Source: Nitrospinota bacterium
Lineage (GTDB): Bacteria > JAUXIQ01
Assembly: GCA_030620925.1 (NCBI GenBank)
Contig: JAUXIQ010000099.1
Location: forward strand, 1-7,116
Length of the DNA: 7,116 nt
Direction: 5' to 3'
Shown: positions 1 to 5,682 of the stretch, piece after piece
How the letters are laid out: every line of letters begins with the position of its first letter
How positions within the stretch are numbered: the stretch's first letter is position 1
The notes under the pieces: generated by a model
Told to the model about the DNA's origin: nothing
What the model saw: only the letters and a program-made list of their open reading frames with translations
Database searches by the model: none
Program-made: the position numbers and the translations under genes

Positions 1-1683
1 CCCAGCGCCGCGGAAAGTACTATCTTCAACCAGCAGGAGCTGGATGCGGGTCTCAGGCTCTCCTGCCAAACGGAGCTGACGGACGACCTCGCAGTGGACA
101 CCACACCCCAGAGGGAGGCGGAGTCCCTCCAGATACTCACTCAGGGGATTGGAAGGGAAACGGAGTTAAGCCCTGCCCTGAAAAAAATAGAGCTCGATCC
201 GATAGAACCTTCCCTTGAAGACCAACGGGCCGACTGGGAACGGGTAAAAGATGCCGTAAAGGAAAAGTTCGGCGTTACCCTGCAACCCCCGAAGCGTGAA
301 CTGTTCCAGGAGCTCCCCGGCATTCTCAGGAAAAAGGGGGGTGCCCTTTCCATTTTTCTACACGGAAACGATATCCTGGAACTGGCCGGAGACAGCGAAA
401 AGGGGCTCTACGGAGTGGCCCTGGATATGGGGACCACTACCGTGGTGGGCTACCTCATGGACCTCGAGAAAGGAAAAGAGCTGGCGGTAGCTTCCACGTT
501 GAACCAGCAGTCAGACCACGGCCATGACCTGATGTCACGCATAACTTACGCCCAGACGAGCGAAGACGGACTCAAGACGCTTCACGAAAAAGGAATAGCC
601 TCCGTTAACAGGGTCATGGCGGAGCTGGCGGACGAAGCGGGTATCAGTGCCACCGATATCTACCATCTCACAGTGGTGGGTAATACCTGTATGCACCACT
701 TTTTGCTTGAGCTTGACCCCCGCAACGTCGGGCTCTCACCTTATATCCCGGTGCTCACCGGCGCTTACACGGCCGAGGCCGGGGAACTGGGTATAAATGT
801 GAACCCCGGGGCGGCGGTTGATTTCCTGCCCAACGTAGCAGGGTTCGTGGGGGCGGATATCGTGGGCGTCCTGCTCACCACCCTTATTCATCGAAGTCAG
901 GAAATCTGCATCGCCCTGGATATAGGCACCAACGGTGAGATAGCCATGGGCAGCAGGGACGGCGTGCTGGTATGCTCCACGGCGGCGGGACCGGCCTTCG
1001 AAGGAGCCAGAATAAGGCACGGCATGCGTGCTTCAGCGGGTGCCGTTCATCGGGTGCACGTGGAAGACGGCGCACTGGTTGTGGAGACCGTCAATGAACA
1101 ACCGCCCGTGGGGATATGCGGCTCCGGTCTGATAGACGCGGCTGCCCTGCTCCTCAATCACGGACTGATGGACGAATCGGGTAGAATCCTGCTATCTTCA
1201 GAGGTACGGGAAGACGATTCCGCATTCCTTAAGGAACGGCTTTACGAGGATGAAGACACCAGGGGGTTTATTGTGGCTTACCCCCACGAGTCTACCACAG
1301 GGGATGCGGTGGTAATAACCCAGCAAGACATCAGAGAGCTTCAACTGGCCAAAGGAGCTATCTTCGCCGGTATCCAGATGCTAAAAAAAGAATTGGGCAT
1401 AACCGATGAGGACGTGGCCAAAATCTATCTTGCCGGGGCCTTCGGAAATTATCTGAACCCCGCCAGCGCAATGCGTATGGGCCTTATACCGTTCGTGCCG
1501 CTTAAAAAAGTGGTGAGCATCGGCAACGCCGCCGGGCATGGGGCTCGGCTGGCGCTTCTCTCCACGCGGGAGATGGAGCAGGCTGAAGAAATAGCTTCCA
1601 GCATGAGGTATATAGAACTTGCGGTCATGAAGGACTTCCAAGACCATTTCATCCAGGCCATGAACTTCCCCGCTCAACTTTGA
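1..1683 (+). CDS. RACo-like corrinoid activator (ASKHA ATPase, DUF4445 family), 5'-truncated
   Basis: The reading frame is open from base 1, so the gene begins upstream; 560 codons are visible. The first residues keep the end of a plant-type [2Fe-2S] ferredoxin domain: Cys at bases 64-66 in the context RLSCQT is the usual last cluster ligand. A linker follows, then an ASKHA-fold ATPase: phosphate-1 motif LDMGTTT (about 421-441), a second LDIGTNGE motif (about 916-939), the GICGSGLID loop (about 1111-1137) and the C-terminal LAGAFGNYLNP motif (about 1429-1461). Family members such as RACo use ATP and an electron from their ferredoxin domain to re-reduce Co(II) corrinoid proteins to Co(I), allowing methyl transfer to continue. 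Full-length proteins usually have about 600-650 residues, so perhaps 60-90 are missing here. A GTG at base 94 could be mistaken for a start, but the upstream in-frame sequence is clearly ferredoxin. Its partner, probably a corrinoid protein or methyltransferase, is expected upstream (inference). Confidence 0.9.
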   Translation, partial: PSAAESTIFNQQELDAGLRLSCQTELTDDLAVDTTPQREAESLQILTQGIGRETELSPALKKIELDPIEPSLEDQRADWERVKDAVKEKFGVTLQPPKRELFQELPGILRKKGGALSIFLHGNDILELAGDSEKGLYGVALDMGTTTVVGYLMDLEKGKELAVASTLNQQSDHGHDLMSRITYAQTSEDGLKTLHEKGIASVNRVMAELADEAGISATDIYHLTVVGNTCMHHFLLELDPRNVGLSPYIPVLTGAYTAEAGELGINVNPGAAVDFLPNVAGFVGADIVGVLLTTLIHRSQEICIALDIGTNGEIAMGSRDGVLVCSTAAGPAFEGARIRHGMRASAGAVHRVHVEDGALVVETVNEQPPVGICGSGLIDAAALLLNHGLMDESGRILLSSEVREDDSAFLKERLYEDEDTRGFIVAYPHESTTGDAVVITQQDIRELQLAKGAIFAGIQMLKKELGITDEDVAKIYLAGAFGNYLNPASAMRMGLIPFVPLKKVVSIGNAAGHGARLALLSTREMEQAEEIASSMRYIELAVMKDFQDHFIQAMNFPAQL

Positions 1684-1690
1684 CCGGGTA

Positions 1691-1720
1691 TTGACGCTCC
1701 GTCGGACACTGTGCTAATGT
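1691..1720 (+). promoter_or_regulatory. possible sigma-70-type promoter of the redox gene cluster
   Basis: TTGACG (1691-1696) is followed after 18 bases by TAATGT (1715-1720), which has a TGC extended -10 element directly before it (1712-1714). It lies 8 bases after the stop of the RACo-like gene and would give a leader of about 100 nt before the ATG at 1828. The -35 match is good, but the -10 matches the consensus at only three of six positions. No transcript data are available, so this is a plausible but unproven promoter. Confidence 0.35.
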
Positions 1721-1759
1721 TTTGCCGCAGCCTGGAGAAAAAGACGTTTGGGAAATATT

Positions 1760-1790
1760 TTTGAACCCCGTGTTCCGCGGGGCATTCAAA
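1760..1790 (+). repeat. strong hairpin in the intergenic region, element of unknown role
   Basis: The outer arms TTTGAA (1760-1765) and TTCAAA (1785-1790) pair perfectly. Inside them CCCCGTG (1766-1772) pairs with CGCGGGG (1776-1782), with one G-U pair, around a TTC loop; CA (1783-1784) is bulged. No T-run follows on either strand, so it is not a canonical intrinsic terminator. It may be a structured 5' leader, an mRNA-stabilising hairpin or a dispersed repeat. The core resembles the hairpin at 3883-3898. Confidence 0.55.
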
Positions 1791-1827
1791 CTTCTTGCAA
1801 AAGCTTTTATGTTAAGTTGAGAGAACA

Positions 1828-2175
1828 ATGCGTAAGGATAAAGAGCTGAGGGTAAACGAGCACCCCATACTCGGTAGTGCTGAAGAAAGGCCCCGGGTGA
1901 AAATAAAGGTGGACGATCAGTGGATGGAGGCCATCGAAGGGGAGCCGGTGGCCGCCGCGCTCATGGCTTCAGGAAAGATGGTCTTCCGCTACACCACCAG
2001 ACTGAACGAGCCCAGGGGAGTGTTCTGCGCTATCGGCAGATGCACCGACTGCATGATGACTGTGGACGGTATCCCCAACGTCCGCACCTGCATAACTCCG
2101 GTCAGGGAAGGGATGGTGATCCTGACCCAGAGAGGCGAAGGCAGATGGGAGGGCATCAGCTTTGAAAAAGGTTGA
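1828..2175 (+). CDS. small [2Fe-2S] protein, HcnA / Fer2_4 family, subunit of an amino-acid dehydrogenase
   Basis: This 115-residue protein belongs to the Fer2_4 type found as HcnA in hydrogen cyanide synthase and as the N-terminal domain of sarcosine oxidase alpha and related opine or proline dehydrogenases. The cluster ligands appear to be Cys67, Cys72, Cys75 and Cys88 (spacing C-x4-C-x2-C-x12-C), in the contexts GVFCAIGRC and RTCITPV. In this family the cluster carries electrons between flavins of the complex. The ATG at 1828 follows a weak GAGAG purine stretch (1819-1823). The gene overlaps the next one by 14 bases, which suggests coupled translation and a stoichiometric complex. In the archaeal dye-linked proline dehydrogenase, this domain and the FAD subunit appear to be one polypeptide of about 50-55 kDa; here the two together (115 + 360 residues) give about that size. 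The family is clear, but the substrate of the complex cannot be read from this subunit. Confidence 0.88.
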   Translation: MRKDKELRVNEHPILGSAEERPRVKIKVDDQWMEAIEGEPVAAALMASGKMVFRYTTRLNEPRGVFCAIGRCTDCMMTVDGIPNVRTCITPVREGMVILTQRGEGRWEGISFEKG

Positions 2176-3244
2176 ACTGGCCGTGATCGGCGCCGGCCCT
2201 GCCGGCCTTTGCGCCGCCATAGAAGGGGCGAAGCACGGCCTTCAGGTAACTCTCATAGATGAAAACATCCGGGCGGGAGGCCAGCTTTTCAAGCAGATAC
2301 ACAAATTTTTCGGTTCCGGGGTGCACCGCGCCGGAATCAGGGGAGTGGATATCGGCTCCCAGCTTCTGGACGAAACAGAGAAAGCGGGTGTTGAGGTTAT
2401 GCTGGACACGGTTGTGTGGGGTCTGTTCGAAGACAAGGTCCTGGCCCTTGTCCACGAAGGACGCAGCACCCAGCTCAGCGCCGAGCGAATCATCCTGGCC
2501 GCGGGAGCCACGGAAAACGCACTGGCCTTCCCCGGCTGGACGCTGCCCGGTGTAATGGGCGCGGGTGCGGCGCAGACGATGATGAACATGCATCGCGTTA
2601 TGCCGGGCAAGAAGGCCATCATGGTGGGCTCCGGGAACGTGGGGCTGATCGTGGGCTACCAGCTTATTCAGGCGGGCATCAAGCTTGAGCTACTGGTGGA
2701 AGCGGCTCCTGAAATCGGAGGGTATTCAGTCCACGCAAGCAAGCTCGCGCGCAACGGCGTAAAAATTTTCACCTCCACCACCATTAAAGAAGCGAGAGGT
2801 GATGAACGGGTGGAGAGCGCGGTGACCGTTTCCGTGGATGAGAATTGGAATCCCGTGCCCGGCACTGAAAGAGAACATGAAGTGGACATGGTGTGCCTTG
2901 CCGTGGGCCTCTCACCTCTCATCGAACTTGCCAGGCTGGCGGGGTGCGGATTCAAATACCTCTCGGAGCTGGGGGGGCATGTCCCGCTGCACGATGAAAA
3001 GATGGAGACGACTCAGCCGGGCATTTACGTTGCCGGTGACATTGCAGGTATAGACGAGGCCAGCACGGCCATGGAAGAAGGCAGAATCGCTGCCCTGGCG
3101 GCGGCCGAATCGCTGGGACGATTGGGCGGCGAAGAGGCGGACGCTCTTAAAAAGAGCGCCAGGAAAAGGATGGAAGAATTCTGGGACGGCTCCTTCGGCC
3201 GCCGGGTGAAGGCGTCCAAGGAGAGCCTGTCCGTTAAGGAGTAA
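2162..3244 (+). CDS. FAD/NAD(P)-binding oxidoreductase, HcnB / PdhA-like electron-transfer subunit
   Basis: This 360-residue protein is a two-dinucleotide-binding-domain flavoprotein. The FAD site is GAGPAG (residues 10-15), with acidic Asp33/Glu34 at the end of the second strand and a GGQ turn (39-41) typical of the HcnB/sarcosine-oxidase-alpha group. The NAD(P) site is GSGNVG (156-161). The AVGL strand (247-250) and the GIYVAGDIAG motif (287-296) close the FAD site. The TTG at 2162 is the best start: it sits 9 bases after a strong GGAGG (2148-2152) and leads directly into the first beta strand. The gene overlaps the end of the preceding [2Fe-2S] gene. HcnB proteins normally carry a C-terminal BFD-like [2Fe-2S] domain of roughly 100 residues. 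That domain is absent here and encoded separately at 4029-4295. Its likely role is to pass electrons from the DAO subunit to NAD(P)+ or ferredoxin; the direction is inferred. Confidence 0.9.
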   Translation: MKKVELAVIGAGPAGLCAAIEGAKHGLQVTLIDENIRAGGQLFKQIHKFFGSGVHRAGIRGVDIGSQLLDETEKAGVEVMLDTVVWGLFEDKVLALVHEGRSTQLSAERIILAAGATENALAFPGWTLPGVMGAGAAQTMMNMHRVMPGKKAIMVGSGNVGLIVGYQLIQAGIKLELLVEAAPEIGGYSVHASKLARNGVKIFTSTTIKEARGDERVESAVTVSVDENWNPVPGTEREHEVDMVCLAVGLSPLIELARLAGCGFKYLSELGGHVPLHDEKMETTQPGIYVAGDIAGIDEASTAMEEGRIAALAAAESLGRLGGEEADALKKSARKRMEEFWDGSFGRRVKASKESLSVKE

Positions 3245-3250
3245 AGAAAA

Positions 3251-3742
3251 ATGACTTTGTTGAAAGACGGCGTTTTGACAAATGAAGAACTGGAAGCACT
3301 GCCCTGCGTGCCCGGCCGGGAAAGAATGGAAAAAGGCGCAGTGGTGGTTATCGAATGTCCGCAGGACATTCCTTGCAACCCCTGCGAACCTGCCTGTCCC
3401 AAAGGGGCCATCGTGGTCGGGGGACCCATAACCAACATACCCGTCCTCAAAGAAGACCTCTGCGACGGGTGCGGGCTCTGCGTTGCTCCCTGCCCGGGGC
3501 AGGCCATATTCGTGGTCGACCTCAATCACGGGAATGATGAAGCGGCGGTGAGCCTCCCCTACGAATTCCAGCCGCTGCCCGATAAGGGGCAGAAGGTGAA
3601 GGCTCTGAACCGGCGCGGCGAGGCCGTTCATGAAGGGACGGTGGTGAAAGTTCTAACACCTTCTTCCTTCGACAGGACGGCGGTGATTACCGTTACCGTG
3701 CCCAAAGAGCTGGCCATGGAGGTGCGCAGCATACGCCTGTAG
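3251..3742 (+). CDS. 2x[4Fe-4S] ferredoxin subunit with C-terminal extension (PdhF-like)
   Basis: This 163-residue protein has two four-cysteine clusters. The first is Cys36, Cys42, Cys45, Cys49-Pro (C-x5-C-x2-C-x3-CP). The second is the classical Cys71, Cys74, Cys77, Cys81-Pro. Both imply low-potential [4Fe-4S] centres. After about residue 110, a basic, valine-rich tail of about 50 residues with predicted beta character has no further cysteines and may dock onto the complex. The size fits the roughly 19-20 kDa ferredoxin-type subunit of the four-subunit archaeal dye-linked L-proline dehydrogenase (from memory, not aligned here). The ATG at 3251 follows AAGGAG (3236-3241) by 9 bases, and the ribosome-binding site overlaps the end of the preceding gene, so the two are surely co-transcribed. 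A low-potential ferredoxin in an HcnABC-like cluster argues for a dehydrogenase feeding ferredoxin or NAD(P) rather than an O2-using oxidase (inference). Confidence 0.88.
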   Translation: MTLLKDGVLTNEELEALPCVPGRERMEKGAVVVIECPQDIPCNPCEPACPKGAIVVGGPITNIPVLKEDLCDGCGLCVAPCPGQAIFVVDLNHGNDEAAVSLPYEFQPLPDKGQKVKALNRRGEAVHEGTVVKVLTPSSFDRTAVITVTVPKELAMEVRSIRL

Positions 3743-3777
3743 CGAGACAGGTAGGGGCGAGCGGTGCCAGCCTTTTA

Positions 3778-3801
3778 TCACCCTCCCCTCAAGGGAGGTG
3801 A
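3778..3801 (+). repeat. hairpin downstream of the ferredoxin gene
   Basis: TCACC-TCCC (3778-3787, with C3783 bulged) pairs with GGGAGGTGA (3793-3801) around a CTCAA loop, giving nine base pairs. No T-run follows, so it is a weak candidate for termination; 3' end protection is possible. A second small stem, AGCTT (3801-3805) with AAGCT (3811-3815), follows immediately. A further small stem, CCTGT (3736-3740) with ACAGG (3747-3751), spans the stop codon of the ferredoxin gene. Confidence 0.45.
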
Positions 3802-3851
3802 GCTTCAACTAAGCTGAACGCTCTTTAATAGTGAGGTAATAGTTGATATGA

Positions 3852-3954
3852 AAAGTGTGGTATCCGTTTTCCTCCCACTTTACCCCGCCTTCCGCGGGAG
3901 GACTCGCCCTTAACCTTGAGTCAGGGAGAAAAGGCTAAGCGGAATACCAGCTTT
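3852..3954 (+). other. candidate structured RNA or inverted-repeat element with a three-way junction
   Basis: The outer stem is built from AAAG (3852-3855) with CTTT (3951-3954), TGGTAT (3858-3863) with ATACCA (3944-3949), CCG (3864-3866) with CGG (3940-3942, A3943 bulged), and TTTT plus CTCCC (3867-3876, one C bulged) with GGGAG plus AAAA (3924-3932). Bases 3933-3939 form a one-sided bulge. The enclosed part holds two hairpins: CCCGC (3884-3888) with GCGGG (3894-3898), and GACTC (3901-3905) with GAGTC (3918-3922). Together this is a compact three-way junction. I do not recognise it as a known riboswitch class. It lies between two halves of what looks like one gene cluster. It could be a cis-regulatory RNA, a processing or attenuation element, or a MITE-like repeat. 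An alternative pairing, TCCTCCC (3870-3876) with GGGAGGA (3896-3902), would disrupt this fold. Confidence 0.45.
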
Positions 3955-3958
3955 AAAG

Positions 3959-4005
3959 AAATAAATTCAAATAAATTACTACAAAATCAATTACTCAAGT
4001 ATATT
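3959..4005 (+). promoter_or_regulatory. AT-rich promoter-like region before the BFD gene
   Basis: This is by far the most AT-rich stretch of the window. It starts with a near-perfect 10-base tandem repeat, AAATAAATTC / AAATAAATTA (3959-3978), which could act as an UP element or operator. A weak -35-like TTACTA (3977-3982) and a -10-like TATATT (4000-4005) are 17 bases apart; other TATTAT hexamers occur at 4002-4010. It would provide a separate promoter for the BFD and DAO genes. The hexamers are poor matches and AT-rich DNA produces such matches by chance, so only the general promoter character is supported. Confidence 0.35.
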
Positions 4006-4028
4006 ATTATATACAAGAGGTTAAACTA

Positions 4029-4295
4029 TTGAATGAACTGATAATTTGTAGATGTGAAGAGGTAACAAAAGATGAGATTCTGGAGGCCATCGGCGCCGGG
4101 GCCATCTCTATAAACGCCATAAAAAGATTGACCAGGGCGGGAATGGGCCTCTGCCAGGGAAAGATTTGCTGTCGACTGTTGAGCCTGCTGCTTTCCGATG
4201 AGCTCAAAACTCCGCTCGGCGAATTGGAACCTTATTCGGTCAGGCCGCCGGTGAGGCCGGTGAAGTTTTCTGCGTTGATAGCTGATGAAGAATGA
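4029..4295 (+). CDS. BFD-like [2Fe-2S] protein (PdhX-like, detached C-terminal domain of HcnB)
   Basis: This 88-residue protein has the bacterioferritin-associated-ferredoxin-like fold seen at the C-terminus of HcnB, NoxA/OoxA and related flavoproteins. The likely ligands are Cys7, Cys9, Cys42 and Cys47 in the contexts IICRCEEVT and TRAGMGLCQG-x2-C; Cys48 is an extra cysteine. In relatives the cluster sits between the FAD subunit and the DAO subunit. The TTG at 4029 is chosen because it is 8 bases after AAGAGG (4015-4020) and places the CRC motif near the N-terminus; the nearby ATG at 4033 is out of frame and stops after two codons. A separate small gene of this kind lies between the ferredoxin and DAO genes in the archaeal pdhA-F-X-B operon, which matches this layout. 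The DAO gene starts 18 bases downstream. Function as an electron-transfer subunit is inferred from family and position. Confidence 0.87.
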   Translation: MNELIICRCEEVTKDEILEAIGAGAISINAIKRLTRAGMGLCQGKICCRLLSLLLSDELKTPLGELEPYSVRPPVRPVKFSALIADEE

Positions 4296-4313
4296 AGAGG
4301 CGGTTAATATCTG

Positions 4314-5441
4314 ATGGAAAAAAGCAGCGACCGCATCGTGATAGCAGGAGGTGGAATCATAGGCTGCGCCATCGCCTATTACCTTGGTCTGAAAGGAGTC
4401 AAGTCCACGGTGATAGAGCGCAGGGACGTGGGCTGTGAAGCCTCCAGCGCGGCGGCGGGGGGCCTCTGGCCCCAGGCGGAATCCTCTCGGCCCGGCATGT
4501 TCATGGACCTCTGCCTGGCCGGAAACGCAATGTTCGAGGAGCTTTCACGCCAACTTGAGCTGGATATAGAGTTCAGGCCGTCTGGCCTGCTGCACGTCGT
4601 TGAGGACGAGCAGTACCGGGAAGAAGCTGAAAAGCTGATGGAATGGCAGCTAGACAGCGGCCTTAAAGTAGATTGGCTGGACGCTTCCGAAACCCTCAAA
4701 CTTGAGCCTTCACTATCAGAAGACGTAATGGGCTCCCTCTATTTCCCGGATGACAACCATCTGAACCCCCTCAGCCTCACCAGAGCATTCGCCGTGGGCG
4801 CCAAAAAATTAGGGGCGGAAATATCCACCGGCACGTCTGTCACGGGCATCAAGACCGTCTCGGGGCGGGTATCATCCTTGGTCACCGACCGTGGCGAAAT
4901 CGGTGCGGACATCATCATCAACGCCGCCGGCTGCTGGGCCGGCCAGGTGGGCGCCATGGTGGATATGGAGGTGCCCGTGGAACCTGTCCGGGGCCAGATA
5001 ATACTCAGCGAACCGCTGCCACCGCTGTTCAAGAGGTGCATCGTAACCAGGGACGTCTACATTATTCAAAAACCGCGGGGGAACGTGGTGGTGGGCAGCA
5101 CCCGGGAGTTCGTGGGTTACGACAAGAGCGTCACTCCCGAAGCCATTCACCTGCTGCACCGGGGAGCCGTAAAGGCCATACCCAGGCTCAAAAGCGTATC
5201 CTTCATAAGGGCCTGGGCGGGTCTCAGACCCTACACGCCCGACGAGATACCCATTATGGGTGCTTCCGATGGGCCGGAGGGTTTCCTGCTGGCCACCGGG
5301 CATTTCAGGAACGGTATACTGCTATCGGCTATAACCGGCAAGCTCATGTCTGAGCTGATAACCGATGGGAAAGCTTCAATCCCCCTGGAAGGCTATCGGT
5401 TGTCCCGGTTCCTGCGGGGCGCTGAAGTGGAACGCAAATAA
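4314..5441 (+). CDS. FAD-dependent amino-acid dehydrogenase/oxidase, DAO family (HcnC / glycine oxidase ThiO-like)
   Basis: This 375-residue protein is a DAO-family flavoenzyme. The Rossmann motif is GGGIIG (residues 12-17) with acidic Glu35 at the end of strand two; then come AAAGGLW (46-52), INAAGCWA (202-209), the VRGQ turn (225-228), GLRPYTPDE (303-311) and GHFRNGILL (329-337). Tyr249, Arg305 and Arg332 line up, with a constant offset of 3, with Tyr246, Arg302 and Arg329, which I recall as the substrate-carboxylate ligands of Bacillus subtilis ThiO. An alpha-amino-acid substrate is therefore likely. The AGGLW and SAITG motifs also recall HcnC. The ATG at 4314 lies 13 bases after GAGG (4297-4300), rather far. 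Upstream are electron-transfer subunits and downstream is a thiazole operon, so the substrate could be glycine (for ThiG), proline, sarcosine or a related amine. With ferredoxin partners it probably acts as a dehydrogenase. Cyanide formation, as in HcnABC, cannot be excluded. Confidence 0.88.
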   Translation: MEKSSDRIVIAGGGIIGCAIAYYLGLKGVKSTVIERRDVGCEASSAAAGGLWPQAESSRPGMFMDLCLAGNAMFEELSRQLELDIEFRPSGLLHVVEDEQYREEAEKLMEWQLDSGLKVDWLDASETLKLEPSLSEDVMGSLYFPDDNHLNPLSLTRAFAVGAKKLGAEISTGTSVTGIKTVSGRVSSLVTDRGEIGADIIINAAGCWAGQVGAMVDMEVPVEPVRGQIILSEPLPPLFKRCIVTRDVYIIQKPRGNVVVGSTREFVGYDKSVTPEAIHLLHRGAVKAIPRLKSVSFIRAWAGLRPYTPDEIPIMGASDGPEGFLLATGHFRNGILLSAITGKLMSELITDGKASIPLEGYRLSRFLRGAEVERK

Positions 5442-5469
5442 CCCGTTTATTGATAGGGGAAAATAAGTG

Positions 5470-5499
5470 TTGACTTTATTCTTAAATTAGATGTAAATT
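5470..5499 (+). promoter_or_regulatory. promoter of the thi operon
   Basis: TTGACT (5470-5475) and TAAATT (5494-5499) are separated by 18 bases in an AT-rich stretch beginning just after the DAO gene. Transcription would begin near 5506, directly at the 5' strand of riboswitch helix P1 (5508-5512). That fit makes the call more convincing than the hexamers alone. Confidence 0.55.
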
Positions 5500-5507
5500 T
5501 AGTTTAA

Positions 5508-5591
5508 GGCCGTAGGGGTGTTTTATTACTGAGAGTCTTTAAGACAACCCTTCGAACCTGATCTGGATAATCCCAGCGTAGGGAAGCGGCC
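5508..5591 (+). promoter_or_regulatory. TPP riboswitch aptamer (THI element)
   Basis: The conserved THI-box blocks occur in order: GGGGTG (5515-5520), CTGAGA (5529-5534), ACCCTTCGAACCTGATCTGG (5547-5566), and ATAAT followed by CCAGCGTAGGGAA (about 5567-5585). Against the usual consensus I see C for T in CTTTGAA and C for A in AATACCAG. Helix P1 is GGCCG (5508-5512) with CGGCC (5587-5591). A short variable stem, GTCT (5535-5538) with AGAC (5542-5545), lies between the conserved blocks. The element binds thiamine pyrophosphate and represses the downstream thiS-thiG-thiE genes. Confidence 0.97.
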
Positions 5592-5628
5592 GGCTGAATC
5601 GAAAACATATAAAACCAATTCAGGCCGC
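5586..5628 (+). promoter_or_regulatory. antiterminator stem of the TPP riboswitch
   Basis: GCGGCC (5586-5591) pairs with GGCCGC (5623-5628), and TGAAT (5595-5599) with ATTCA (5618-5622); GGC (5592-5594) is bulged. The left arm contains the 3' strand of aptamer helix P1 and the right arm overlaps the left arm of the terminator. P1, antiterminator and terminator are therefore mutually exclusive: TPP binding locks P1, frees 5623-5628 and allows termination. Confidence 0.8.
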
Positions 5629-5655
5629 GCTTCCAGGTGAAGTGCGGCTTTTTTT
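5624..5655 (+). terminator. intrinsic terminator controlled by the TPP riboswitch
   Basis: GCCGCGCTTC (5624-5633) pairs with GAAGTGCGGC (5639-5648) through ten base pairs, one of them G-U, around a CAGGT loop. Seven Ts (5649-5655) follow directly. This is a complete Rho-independent terminator placed 27 bases before the thiS start, so the switch acts on transcription rather than on the ribosome-binding site. Confidence 0.9.
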
Positions 5656-5682
5656 ATGATCACGCGGACGGAGCGCGAGGTA

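Noticed and set aside
94-1683. GTG at base 94 as the start of the first gene
   Set aside because: The frame is open to base 1 and the upstream residues, including RLSCQT, are the end of a ferredoxin domain, so the gene is simply cut by the window.
2156-2593. 145-codon open frame on the - strand
   Set aside because: It is antisense to the FAD oxidoreductase and its translation shows no family features; a shadow frame.
2912-3631. 239-codon open frame on the - strand
   Set aside because: It lies opposite the well-supported FAD and ferredoxin genes, shows no recognisable motifs and is explained by GC-rich codon structure.
3848-3913. 21-codon reading frame starting ATG at 3848
   Set aside because: It sits within the structured element, has poor ribosome-binding spacing and encodes no recognisable peptide; the base pairing explains the sequence better.
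3858-3949. Cobalamin riboswitch, considered because of the corrinoid-related neighbour
   Set aside because: I could not find the conserved B12-box or core blocks on either strand.
5437-5450. Terminator after the DAO gene (AATAA-TTATT stem)
   Set aside because: The stem is only five A-T pairs with no T-run, too weak to call. No convincing terminator separates the DAO gene from the thi promoter.
5656-5682. Longer thiS starting at ATG 5656
   Set aside because: The ATG directly follows the terminator T-run with no ribosome-binding site; ATG 5683 has GGAG at the proper distance and gives the normal 66-residue ThiS.
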